From positions 2,728,001 through 2,792,000 of the forward strand of contig NZ_CP108054.1 of assembly GCF_036173125.1 (NCBI RefSeq): a stretch of DNA of 64,000 nt. The letters run 5' to 3'. The notes beneath the pieces are model-generated. The model saw only the letters and a program-made list of their open reading frames with translations. It was not told the origin of the DNA and did no database searches. Position 1 is the stretch's first letter; each line of letters opens with the position of its first letter. The stretch comes from Streptomyces sp. NBC_00286. GTDB taxonomy: Bacteria > Actinomycetota > Actinomycetes > Streptomycetales > Streptomycetaceae. A program made the position numbers and the translations under genes. Below are positions 40,687 through 49,205 of this stretch, piece after piece.

Positions 40687-41375
40687 GGCTGCGGCGCCGT
40701 CGTGGCTGGTCGCGCCCACGCGGCGGAGCCGCAAATTGACACCGCCCCGCGGGGTGCCTCCGGCGGTTGGGCGGTCGGGTTCGTTTTCGGCTGCGGGTGC
40801 GTTGTGGTTGCTCGCGCAGTTCCCCGCGCCCCTGGGGTGCGTGGTGGGTGCGGGGCCGCGGTCCGGTGCGTCAGCCCGTCGCCAACAGGGCATACGACCC
40901 CGTGCTGACACAGGGTTCTGGTATGCCCAGACCGAAGCTAAGCGACGGGCATACGACGCACCGGCCCACGGCCCCTCCCACCGGCGGAAAGCCGCGGGTA
41001 GTAGGGGGTCCGGGATCCCTCCGGGGGCTTGCTTTCCGGGCCGCGGGGTTGCTCGGGGCGCAGGCGCCTTCCGGGCACGGGCTTTTCAGATCGCGGGCTA
41101 TTTCGGTTCGCTTGCTCTTCGGGGCGCGGGCAGTCGCAGGCTTTTCAGGGGCGCGGGGAACTGCGCGACCAGCCACAACGCACCCGCAGCCGCGACACGA
41201 CCCCAACACCCCACCCCGGTAGGCACCCACCCACTCACGGTGAGCACCCCACCCACCCGCGGTAGGCGCCCACCCACCCCGCCGGAGGCAGAGGGGCCTG
41301 GGGGCGCAGACCCCCCACGCGGCGGAGCCGCAAATTGTTACAGCCGGGAAGGGGCGGAGCTGGGGAAAAATCCGC
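40687..41375. repeat. long intergenic direct repeat, copy 1
   Basis: The 830 bp between the aldehyde dehydrogenase and the IS contain no credible gene. From GGCTGCGGCGCCGTCGTGGC onward this segment is almost identical to 54929-55612, in the same orientation. It includes the GCAGTTCCCCGCGCCCCT module, a nested hairpin (outer arms GCCCGTCGC 40874-40882 / GCGACGGGC 40942-40950; inner arms GGGCATAC 40888-40895 / GTATGCCC 40921-40928) and GGTAGGCACCCACCCAC-type tandem units. This copy has an extra CGGCGGAGCCGCAAATTG piece near 41330. Long open frames here are shadows shared by both copies. Confidence 0.85.
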
Positions 41376-41378
41376 CTA

Positions 41379-42636
41379 GTAGATTGTCGCGGCTTAATTT
41401 CGCTGTGTGGTTGGGTAGAGGTGGCGTAGTTTCACGCGTGCGTCGTCGGTGGTGAACTGCCAGTCGACTTGGCGCTGGTTGCTGTTGGTCTGTTGCTGCC
41501 AGGCAGCAAGTTCGGCGTTGAGTACGGCGAGGTCGTCGAGGCGGCGGTCCAGGCACTGGCGGGTGAGCGCGGAGAGCTCGATCTCGGCGATGTTGAGCCA
41601 GGACCCGTGTTTGGGGGTGTGGTGGATCTCCAGGCGCTGGGTCAGCGCGAAGGCCTTTGCCGGGTCGAACGCCTCGTAGAGCGAGGCGGTGGTGTGGGTG
41701 TTGAGGTTGTCCATCACCAGCACGACCGTGGCGGCGTCGGGGTAGTCCACGGTCAGCAGGTGCTCGACCTGGTGCGCCCAGTCGACCCTGGTCCGGCGGG
41801 GCTGCGCGTCCACGCGTCGCCATCCGCGCAGCGGCTCGACCCAGCAGAAGATCGAGCAGGTCCCCGAGCGGACGTACTCGTTGTCCTCGCGGCGGTCACG
41901 GCCCGGCCGCGCGGGAAGCGGATCACGGACGTGGCCGAGCAACTGGTACGGTTTCTCGTCCATGCACACCACCGGGCGCGTCGGGTCGAAGGGCCGGTGG
42001 TAGACCGCCAGGACATCCTCCATCGCCGCGGCGAAGGCCGCATTCGCAGCGGGCGGGATGGTCCAGCACTTCTTCACGTGAGGGCGCAGTTCCGTTTTTT
42101 TAAGACCCGCCCGATCGTGGAGTGGTCCAGATCCGGGATGTCCTCGGCCAGCGCGACGTGCTTCTCCAGCAGGCGCAGCGACCAGCGGGCGTGTCCTTTG
42201 GGCGGCTTCGAGCAGGCCAGCGCAATCAGCCTTGCCTCGACCTCGCCGGTCACCGGGGAGGGCACCGGCGGCAGTGCGCGTTCCTTCCGGCCGACCGTGG
42301 CCCACACATCGCCGCCGGTCTCCGCGTACCGCTTCGAGATCAGGCGGACCGAATCGCACGAGACCCCGACCCGCTCCGCGATCACCGCCCGCGGAGCGAC
42401 CTCGCCGGCCGAGGTGTCCAACGCGAGCAGCACCCGCGCCCGCCTGATCATCGACGCGCTGCGGACCCCCGTCGTCGTCACACGCTCCAACGCCCGACGG
42501 TCTTCGGCACTCAAGACAACCGGATACTTCTTCTGCGAGGACACGGCACCCCTGCCCGGCCGAACGGAAGCATCAAGCGAAGCCTGCCCGACCCCAACTC
42601 CACCAACCAGAACGACACTTAGTCGCGACAGTCTAC
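41379..42636. mobile_element. IS630-type insertion sequence, apparently complete
   Basis: About 1258 bp with terminal inverted repeats GTAGATTGTCGCGGCTTAA (left) and GTAGACTGTCGCGACTAAG (right, read inward), flanked by TA duplications at 41377-41378 and 42637-42638, as expected for IS630/Tc1. The right TA forms part of the TAG stop of the PucR gene. Encodes one transposase in two overlapping frames. Ends look intact and the catalytic residues are present, so it may still be mobile. Confidence 0.88.
41394..42544 (-). CDS. IS630 family transposase, made by -1 frameshifting
   Basis: Frame 1 (42544-42074) carries the helix-turn-helix DNA-binding part ([32 protein letters not shown]). Frame 2 (continuing to 41394) carries the catalytic part with the DDE residues in [23 protein letters not shown] and [12 protein letters not shown]. 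The frames overlap at a run of seven A on the coding strand (42101-42095, TTA AAA AAA CGG), a classic slippery site for -1 frameshifting, used by many IS elements. A disabling mutation is possible but the intact flanking frames favour programmed frameshifting. Confidence 0.85.
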
Positions 42637-44309
42637 TAGCCGCCGGACGCCGACGTCTTCAGGGCCAGCCAAAGCTCCATCCGCGTATCCGGATCGTCCA
42701 GCGAGCGTCCGAGGATCTCCTCGACCCGCCGCATCCGGTAGCGCAACGTATGCCGATGCACCCCAAGATCCGCCGCAGCCGCATCCCACTGCCCATGGCG
42801 CGACAACCAGGCCCGCAACGAAGCCACCAAGTCCCCCCGCCCCGTGGCGTCATGCTCATGCAACGCCCGCAACAAGCCATCCGCAAACGCCCGCACAGCG
42901 TCATCCGCAAGCAACGGCACCACAGACCCCGCCGCCAACTCCTCGTGCTCAACCAGCACCCGTCCCCGCCGCCGCGCAACGGACAGCGCCTGTTCGGCCT
43001 GCTTATAGGCGGCCGCCGCGGCAATGGGCCCGGCGGGCGCCGACAACCCGACCACCAGCTCGTCGTCGTCCCCGCCCTGCTCAGCGGAACCCCGCTCGGC
43101 CAACAGGGCCTCCGCGTACTGGGCGCAGGACGCCACCACCGCACCCCCGTCAGCGGCCAACACGACCAGCCGCTCCCCATCGGGCACAACCAGCACGGCC
43201 TCCCCCGACCGAGCAGCCGCGGCCTCGACCACCTCCGCGAACCCAACCACCGGATCCCCCTCGGCTTCGGCCACACCGGCGTCGGCCCCCGAAGCCGAGG
43301 GCGAGGCCGAGACAAGCCCCCCACCCACACCCCGCCCCCGCGTCCCCGGCACCGCCCCAGCCTCCGCAAGGATCACCCGATACGGAGCATCGAGCAGCTC
43401 CCCGTACAGATCCCCCGCAGCGGCCCGCGCATGATCCGGCTGCCCCGCCAGCAGCATGCGCAGCACAGCCGCCCCGATCCGCTGCTCCGCGGCATACAAC
43501 GACCGCGACCGCTCCGTCGTGAGCGTCAGCAGGGCGATCGCGGAATGCACGGCGTACCGCTCGGCCGTGCCCAGTGCCGCGGCGGTACCCACGGCCAGCA
43601 CCCCCAGCGGCCGCTTCCCCGTCCCCAACGAGTGCAACTCGACGCGGTCCTCGTCCTCACCCTCCTCGGAGGACCCCCCGACGACGGAACTGGCAGGCAA
43701 GGGCCGCTCCCACAACCGCTCCACCTCGGCGGTGAGCAGAGCCGCCCGTCGCCCCGCCCACTCGGGCGCCGTCGCGACGACGGCACCGGTCGCGTCGTAC
43801 AGAGCGGCCCAGCCGTCGACCTGCGAGGCCAGCGCGGCCAGCAGGCCCTCGGGTCCCTCGCTCAAGGCCCGCTTGGTCAGCTCGCGTTGAGCGGCGAAGC
43901 CGGCGGTCACGGCGCGGTACTGATCGGCGGCGATCGCGGCGGAGACGGCTTTGGTGATGGCGAGGAAGGGGGTGCGCCGCGGGACTTCGAGGAGCGGCAG
44001 GCCCTCGTTCTCGGCGGCGTCGACCAGCGCCTTCGGGATCTCCTCGTAGTGGAGCCCGACAGCGAACCCGATCCCCGCGACCCCCGCCCCCGCCAGCCGC
44101 TTCACGTAGCGCCGCATGGCCTCGGGGTTCTCCGCCTCCAGCTTGAGCGCGGTGATCAGGAGCAGCTCCCCGCCGTCCATGTACGGCACGGGGTCAGCGA
44201 GTTCGCTGGCATGGGCCCAGCGGACGGGCCGGTCCAGGTGCTCCTCGCCCGCGCGCACGGTGAGTTTGAGCGCCGAGTGCTGGACGAGCGAGGCGAGCGT
44301 CGGAGGCAT
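42636..44309 (-). CDS. PucR-family transcriptional regulator
   Basis: 557 aa. N-terminal PucR domain (LASLVQHSALKLTVRAGEE; HASELADPVPYMDGGELLL read in parts; GIGFAVGLHYEEIPKALVDAA), a central GGDEF-like region with long Ala/Glu/Gly stretches, and the C-terminal PucR-type helix-turn-helix (AAADLGVHRHTLRYRMRRVEEILGR). Start ATG at 44309 with GAAGG close upstream. Family members commonly control purine, GABA or polyamine breakdown; gabT and pot genes nearby suggest the latter. An IS630 element is inserted at its stop codon but leaves the TAG intact. Confidence 0.88.
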   Translation of the reverse strand: MPPTLASLVQHSALKLTVRAGEEHLDRPVRWAHASELADPVPYMDGGELLLITALKLEAENPEAMRRYVKRLAGAGVAGIGFAVGLHYEEIPKALVDAAENEGLPLLEVPRRTPFLAITKAVSAAIAADQYRAVTAGFAAQRELTKRALSEGPEGLLAALASQVDGWAALYDATGAVVATAPEWAGRRAALLTAEVERLWERPLPASSVVGGSSEEGEDEDRVELHSLGTGKRPLGVLAVGTAAALGTAERYAVHSAIALLTLTTERSRSLYAAEQRIGAAVLRMLLAGQPDHARAAAGDLYGELLDAPYRVILAEAGAVPGTRGRGVGGGLVSASPSASGADAGVAEAEGDPVVGFAEVVEAAAARSGEAVLVVPDGERLVVLAADGGAVVASCAQYAEALLAERGSAEQGGDDDELVVGLSAPAGPIAAAAAYKQAEQALSVARRRGRVLVEHEELAAGSVVPLLADDAVRAFADGLLRALHEHDATGRGDLVASLRAWLSRHGQWDAAAADLGVHRHTLRYRMRRVEEILGRSLDDPDTRMELWLALKTSASGG

Positions 44310-44476
44310 GGGACCTTCAGGTCTTCCTGGCGAGGCCTTCACCGAAGCGGCGGAAGTGCCGTGGCTGGCAGAGGATGTGCACTTTTGGCCGCCACGTATG
44401 AACGACCTGTGTCGATTCTGCCTCACTGTACGGTGACCGCGTCACCTTATGTCCAGATGTTCTGCCACCTGTCGGA

Positions 44477-44529
44477 CTGAGCGGTCTCGCCGAAGTGAGG
44501 CACGCCCCCACCTCCCCGAGACCGCTCAG
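44477..44529 (-). terminator. terminator overlapping the stop of the VirD4-like gene
   Basis: CTGAGCGGTCTCG / CGAGACCGCTCAG form a perfect 13-bp stem around a 27-nt loop; the right arm includes the stop codon (44528-44526). The long loop weakens the call, but the arms are exact. Confidence 0.65.
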
Positions 44530-46649
44530 CCGCGTAGATCCACCAGCAGCGGCGGCGCATGCTCCCCGCGCACACTCGTGAGCGACAGCACCGCATGCCC
44601 GGGCGGCACGGCATGCGCCAGGTCGGAGGCGGACCACCGCTCACGTTCGACCTGGCGGACGGTGACGGCCCGGGCGGTGGGCGCACGTCCCGTGATCACG
44701 CGGCGCAGTGCGTGGGCCGTCTTGCCGAGCGGGGTCTCGGCGATGATCTGCCGGTCGGTGACGTCCGTCGCCTCGGTCCACTCCTTGCCCCACACCTCGG
44801 CGAAGTCCTGCCCGTCCCAGGGGGTGAGCCCGGACAGCGCCATCCGGCAGCCGATCGCCCCGAGCAGCGGCGATCGCAACGGACGCGGCACATCGTCGAG
44901 CGTACGCAGGGTCATGACCACCCCGGCGTTGGCCGACCGCAGCCGCTGGACTCCTCGTACGGCCTCGGGAGTGACGACGCCCGTCGCGTCGTCCAGCACC
45001 AGACACGCGAACAGTGACCGGTCCTCACGTACCGCCACGCTCGCCGTGAACTGCGCGAGCACCAGCCGCGCGAGGATCCGCGAGGCGTCGGCGTGCCCGC
45101 GTGCGGGCAGGTCGATGCGTACCCGCACCGGGTGGTCCAGGGCGCGCAGGGAGAAGGGCCGGGACTGACCGGACGTATCGAAGAAACCGGCGAAGGCGGG
45201 CCGGTCCAGCAGCGCCACTCGATCGGCCAGTACTCCGCCGACATCGCCCGGTTGCCCCAACTGCCGTTCCCGGGCGTCGAGTTCGCGCAGCAGCGACTCC
45301 TGTCCAGCCTCCGTGAGCGCCTTGCGCAGCGCGCCGAGCGGGCCTGGGGCGCCGTCGAGGAGCTGCCGCAGTTCGGGCACGGAGGGGAAGCGCCCGTGGA
45401 CCGCGCGATACGGGCCGAGGAGCTGGGCGAGCACGGTGGTGGAGCGGCGGTGGTCTCCGCCGGGGTGCGGATCGGTGAGGTCGCCGACCAGTGCCTCGGC
45501 GAGTACGGCCGCCGCCTCGTCGGGGTCGGTGGTGCCCCCGTACAGGTCGAGGTCGTAGACGGACTCGGGGTTTCCGACCCGTACGACGACGTCATACGCG
45601 TCGACGGGCCCGAGCCCCGCGCCCGCGGCACCGACCACTACGACGGCGGCCCGTCCTGCGAGCGCGTGCAGGCACAGCGACTCGGCGAGCGGCCAGACGA
45701 CTCCACTGGTCTTGCCGGATCCGGCCGGGCCGACGGCGAGCAGGGAGGTGCAGAGGAGTTCGGGGCCGACGCCGAGGCCGGTGCCGCGGTAGGAGTACGG
45801 ATTGCGCGGGTCGTCGGCGGTCGTGCCGAGCCGGACCTGCCCGGTGACCAGGTCGTGCTGGGCGAGGCGGCCGGGAAGGTCACGCGCGCCAGAAGGGTGC
45901 AGACAGGCGGCGGCACCGTCCTTGAGTACGGCGCCGGTGAAGGTGGCGAGACTGTGCCGGCCGCTGCGTACGCCCTGCCAGGCGCGGGTGATGCGGGCAT
46001 GGTCGACGTCGCACATCAGCCCGGAGCGGGCCTCGGCGGCGAGCCGTTCGGCGGCGTCGGTGGCTCCGGCATCGCGGAGGCCGGGCCACTCGGCGGGGTC
46101 GGCCTGGGGCTCGAGAGCCGCCTGCTGGGGCTCTCGGCGCCGGAAGAGAGGCGCGACGAAGCGTCGCCAGACCTCACTCCAGCGGCCGAGCCGCCCGACC
46201 GCCACCATGATGCCCAGGGCGACAAGCAGCTGATAGCTCCGATACACGAAGAGATTGCCCACGTCGCCGATCGCACTGTTGCCGCCACGCCAGGAGTCGG
46301 GTGTGAGCAGGAATAGCGGCACCCACCACCAGTCGCCCAAGTAACCGTTCTGCAACAGCGACCAGATCAGCCACCCCACCAGGAAAGCGATCAGCGCCCC
46401 ACTAAGCAACTGCCGGGTCGGAACGACCTCCGGCTCCTCGTCCGGCCGCGGCCGGTGCCCGAACCGCCACACCCCCGGCGCCGCCTCGGGCCGCGGCGCC
46501 CGCAGCCAGGCCAGGAAGGCGGAACCGTCCGGCATCGGCGGCGTGCCCGGCGCCTGCGCGGGCCGTGGCGGTACCTGAGGCGGCCCCGCCGGGCGCGGCA
46601 CACGATCGGCGTGTGTGCCCCGTGCGTCCTGCATGCCGTCGCTGTCCAT
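44526..46649 (-). CDS. membrane-anchored VirD4/TraG-like P-loop ATPase
   Basis: 707 aa. Pro-rich N-terminus, two TM helices (ALIAFLVGWLIWSLLQ; LLVALGIMVAVGRL), then a large cytoplasmic ATPase domain. Walker A is AVGPAGSGKTSG (about residue 307), Walker B about FACLVLDDAT. The layout (N-terminal TM pair, then a type IV coupling-protein-like ATPase) resembles TraG/VirD4, but no relaxase, mating-pair or mobilisation genes are near, and Streptomyces carry it as a chromosomal gene beside gabT. ATG at 46649 chosen for AGGGGA about 9 nt upstream; an in-frame ATG at 46685 lacks a ribosome-binding site. Function unknown. Confidence 0.8.
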   Translation of the reverse strand: MDSDGMQDARGTHADRVPRPAGPPQVPPRPAQAPGTPPMPDGSAFLAWLRAPRPEAAPGVWRFGHRPRPDEEPEVVPTRQLLSGALIAFLVGWLIWSLLQNGYLGDWWWVPLFLLTPDSWRGGNSAIGDVGNLFVYRSYQLLVALGIMVAVGRLGRWSEVWRRFVAPLFRRREPQQAALEPQADPAEWPGLRDAGATDAAERLAAEARSGLMCDVDHARITRAWQGVRSGRHSLATFTGAVLKDGAAACLHPSGARDLPGRLAQHDLVTGQVRLGTTADDPRNPYSYRGTGLGVGPELLCTSLLAVGPAGSGKTSGVVWPLAESLCLHALAGRAAVVVVGAAGAGLGPVDAYDVVVRVGNPESVYDLDLYGGTTDPDEAAAVLAEALVGDLTDPHPGGDHRRSTTVLAQLLGPYRAVHGRFPSVPELRQLLDGAPGPLGALRKALTEAGQESLLRELDARERQLGQPGDVGGVLADRVALLDRPAFAGFFDTSGQSRPFSLRALDHPVRVRIDLPARGHADASRILARLVLAQFTASVAVREDRSLFACLVLDDATGVVTPEAVRGVQRLRSANAGVVMTLRTLDDVPRPLRSPLLGAIGCRMALSGLTPWDGQDFAEVWGKEWTEATDVTDRQIIAETPLGKTAHALRRVITGRAPTARAVTVRQVERERWSASDLAHAVPPGHAVLSLTSVRGEHAPPLLVDLRG

Positions 46650-46899
46650 CGCCCTTGTCCCCTGACCAGCCGTTCGATCCACCATCAGCGAGCCAATCTA
46701 ATGCCCCCGCAGGGGGAGTTCACCGCTTACCGGGCCGGGCGGTGGCCGACCCCTCGGCCACTGCCATGTCCACCGCGGACAACCCAGCAGGCCGACAACG
46801 CCCACATGGAGCATGCCCACTCCCCGGGCCCAGCCCTAGCGTGCGATGAAAGAAACCGACTGTCCGTGCGGACCCGCCGCACCACCCCAGGGAGCCCTC

Positions 46900-48234
46900 A
46901 TGAGCGCACTTCCGCAGGAGCGCCGCGTCATCACCGCCATCCCCGGCCCGAAGTCGCAGGAGTTGCAGGCCCGCCGCACTGCCGCGGTCGCGGCCGGTGT
47001 GGGGTCCGTGCTGCCCGTGTTCGCCGCGCGCGCGGACGGCGGGATCATCGAGGACGTCGACGGGAACCGGCTGATCGACTTCGGCTCCGGAATCGCCGTG
47101 ACCGGCGTGGGCGCGAGCGCCGAGGCCGTCGTACGCAGGGCGAGCGCCCAGCTCCAGGACTTCACCCACACCTGTTTCATGGTCACGCCGTACGAGGGCT
47201 ACGTGGCCGTCGCCGAGGCACTGGCCGAGCTGACCCCCGGCGACCACGCCAAGAAGTCGGCCCTGTTCAACTCGGGCGCCGAGGCCGTCGAGAACGCCGT
47301 CAAGATCGCCCGCGCCCACACCAAGCGCCAGGCCGTCGTCGTCTTCGATCACGGCTATCACGGCCGTACGAATCTGACGATGGCGCTGACCTCGAAGAAC
47401 ATGCCGTACAAGCATGGCTTCGGCCCCTTCGCGCCGGAGATCTACCGCGTACCGGTGGCGTACGGCTACCGCTGGCCGACCGGCCCGGAGAACTGCGGCC
47501 CCGAGGCCGCCGCGCAGGCCATCGACCAGATCAGCAAGCAGGTGGGCGCCCAGAACGTGGCCGCGATCGTCATCGAGCCGCTCCTCGGCGAGGGCGGCTT
47601 CATCGAGCCGGCGAAGGGCTTCCTGCCGGCGCTCAGCGAGTTCGCCCGCGACAACGGCATCGTCTTCGTGGCCGACGAGATCCAGTCAGGTTTCTGCCGC
47701 ACCGGTCAGTGGTTCGCGTGTGAGGACGAGGGCGTCGTCCCGGATCTGATCACCACGGCGAAGGGCATCGCGGGTGGTCTGCCGCTGGCCGCCGTCACCG
47801 GCCGCGCCGAGATCATGGACGCCGCGCACTCGGGCGGACTGGGCGGCACCTATGGCGGAAACCCGGTCGCATGCGCGGGCGCCCTCGGCTCGATCGAGAC
47901 GATGAAGGAGCTCGACCTGGCCGCCAGGGCGCGGCACATCGAGTCGGTCATGAAGGCCCGTCTGAGTGTCATGCGGGAGAAGTACGAGATCATCGGCGAC
48001 GTCCGCGGCCGGGGCGCCATGATCGCCATCGAGCTCGTCAAGGACCCTACGACCAAGGAGCCGAACCCGGAGGCCACCGCCGCACTCGCCAAGGCCTGCC
48101 ACCAGGAGGGCCTGCTGGTCCTGACCTGTGGCACGTACGGCAACGTGTTGCGCTTCCTGCCGCCCATGGTCATCGGCGACGAGCTGCTGAACGAGGGCCT
48201 CGACATCCTGGAGCAGGCGTTCACCCGCATCTGA
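46900..48234 (+). CDS. gabT: 4-aminobutyrate aminotransferase
   Basis: Class III PLP aminotransferase converting GABA and 2-oxoglutarate to succinate semialdehyde and glutamate. 444 aa. PLP Lys in LITTAKGIAGGLPLAAV; NSGAEAVENAVKIAR, FDHGYHGRTNLTMALT and VIEPLLGEGG are family motifs; VADEIQSGFCRTG binds the PLP pyridine N through Asp. Glycine-rich AIVIEP and GGTYGGNP typical of GabT. ATG at 46900 (MSALPQERRV) has GGGAG about 7 nt upstream. Divergent from the VirD4-like gene, close to PucR and polyamine genes. Confidence 0.95.
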   Translation: MSALPQERRVITAIPGPKSQELQARRTAAVAAGVGSVLPVFAARADGGIIEDVDGNRLIDFGSGIAVTGVGASAEAVVRRASAQLQDFTHTCFMVTPYEGYVAVAEALAELTPGDHAKKSALFNSGAEAVENAVKIARAHTKRQAVVVFDHGYHGRTNLTMALTSKNMPYKHGFGPFAPEIYRVPVAYGYRWPTGPENCGPEAAAQAIDQISKQVGAQNVAAIVIEPLLGEGGFIEPAKGFLPALSEFARDNGIVFVADEIQSGFCRTGQWFACEDEGVVPDLITTAKGIAGGLPLAAVTGRAEIMDAAHSGGLGGTYGGNPVACAGALGSIETMKELDLAARARHIESVMKARLSVMREKYEIIGDVRGRGAMIAIELVKDPTTKEPNPEATAALAKACHQEGLLVLTCGTYGNVLRFLPPMVIGDELLNEGLDILEQAFTRI

Positions 48235-48366
48235 GCCCCATCTGAGCAGGAACTCTCTCATCCGGTTCCGCTACCGCGCGCAGCATGTGAAGAACGTGTG
48301 CGAGGTGCATGAGGGGAGGCCTATCGGTCTGTCGGACGCCGATCCCCTGTCGTAGGTTCTACCCAG

Positions 48367-49185
48367 ATGAGAGATACACCCCGCCCACAGGGGACTGTGG
48401 GCGATACAGGGTCGAGGCCTCCCCAGCTTCGCCCTGGTCGTGCCCTCGCGCACACTACTGGAGCCTCCGGCTCCGGAGGGTCTCCTCACCGATCGGACAG
48501 TCGCCCGCCCCAAACCCCCCGGGGCGAGCGACGACCCGGTCTTTGCGGCCGCCTCGGAACTACCCCCCCTGTTCCGGGGCGGCCGACCTTTTCCCTCGCG
48601 GCTCTGGCCCTGCTCTTCGCGTTCCTCACCTGGCAGGTCGCCGTCGACAGCCCGCTGCGCCGCGCCGACGAGCGCCTCGGCCGGGCGATCGCGAACGGCC
48701 CACTGCCGAACGGCTTCGCCGAACTCCTCGCTGATCTCGGCAACTTCACGGTCGCCGTCCCCGTCCTGGTCGTGACGCTCGCGTACGTCGCTTGGCGCGC
48801 GCGTCACGCCGGTACGCCCCGCTGGTGGCTGCCGGCACTCGCGGCCCTGGTCACCATGGCCGCCGTACCCGCGCTGGTCGTCCCGCTGAAGGAAGCCGTG
48901 GGGCGCACGGGACCGCCCGGCATGGCGGGCGACGGCTACTACCCCTCGGGTCACACGGCGACGGCCGCCGTCGCCTACGGAGCGGCCGTACTCCTTCTGC
49001 TGCCCTGGCTGCGCGGCCCGTACGTCCGTCGTGAACTCGCCCTCGGCTGCCTGGTGTTGGTCGGCGCCGTCGGCTTCGGGCTGGTCCGGCGCGGCTACCA
49101 CTGGCCGCTGGATGTGGTGGCGAGTCTGGTGCTGAGCGCGATGCTGTTGATCGGGCTGCGGGCGTTCCTGCACTCCCGCCGCTAG
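48367..49185 (+). CDS. PAP2 superfamily membrane phosphatase (start uncertain, possible frameshift)
   Basis: C-terminal ~200 residues are a clear PAP2 phosphatase: TM helices, then motif 1 KEAVGRTGPP, motif 2 PSGHTA and motif 3 RRGYHWPLDV. Acts on lipid phosphates such as undecaprenyl or phosphatidic phosphates. The first ~70 residues in this frame are Pro/Arg/Gly-rich with poor codon use. The +1 frame from GTG 48440 (PSRTLLEPPAPEG to ELPPLFRG) has more Streptomyces-like codons and would join the phosphatase if one base were added in the GGGG run near 48580. Either a real frameshift, a sequencing error, or a start I cannot place. No ribosome-binding site supports either start. Confidence 0.75.
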   Translation: MRDTPRPQGTVGDTGSRPPQLRPGRALAHTTGASGSGGSPHRSDSRPPQTPRGERRPGLCGRLGTTPPVPGRPTFSLAALALLFAFLTWQVAVDSPLRRADERLGRAIANGPLPNGFAELLADLGNFTVAVPVLVVTLAYVAWRARHAGTPRWWLPALAALVTMAAVPALVVPLKEAVGRTGPPGMAGDGYYPSGHTATAAVAYGAAVLLLLPWLRGPYVRRELALGCLVLVGAVGFGLVRRGYHWPLDVVASLVLSAMLLIGLRAFLHSRR

Positions 49186-49205
49186 CAGCCCGTACCGCGG
49201 CCGCC

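Noticed and set aside
40667..41455. Open frames in the long repeat with matching protein sequences in both copies (also 54900-55656)
   Set aside because: They arise because the DNA is duplicated; composition is Arg/Gly/Pro-rich, no ribosome-binding site, and frames differ at the ends between copies.
41469..44480. 1003-codon plus-strand open frame
   Set aside because: Antisense to the transposase and PucR genes; crosses the IS boundary, which a real gene would not.
44526..46649. Part of an integrative conjugative element
   Set aside because: No relaxase, integrase, att sites or tRNA target nearby; only the ATPase resembles conjugation proteins.
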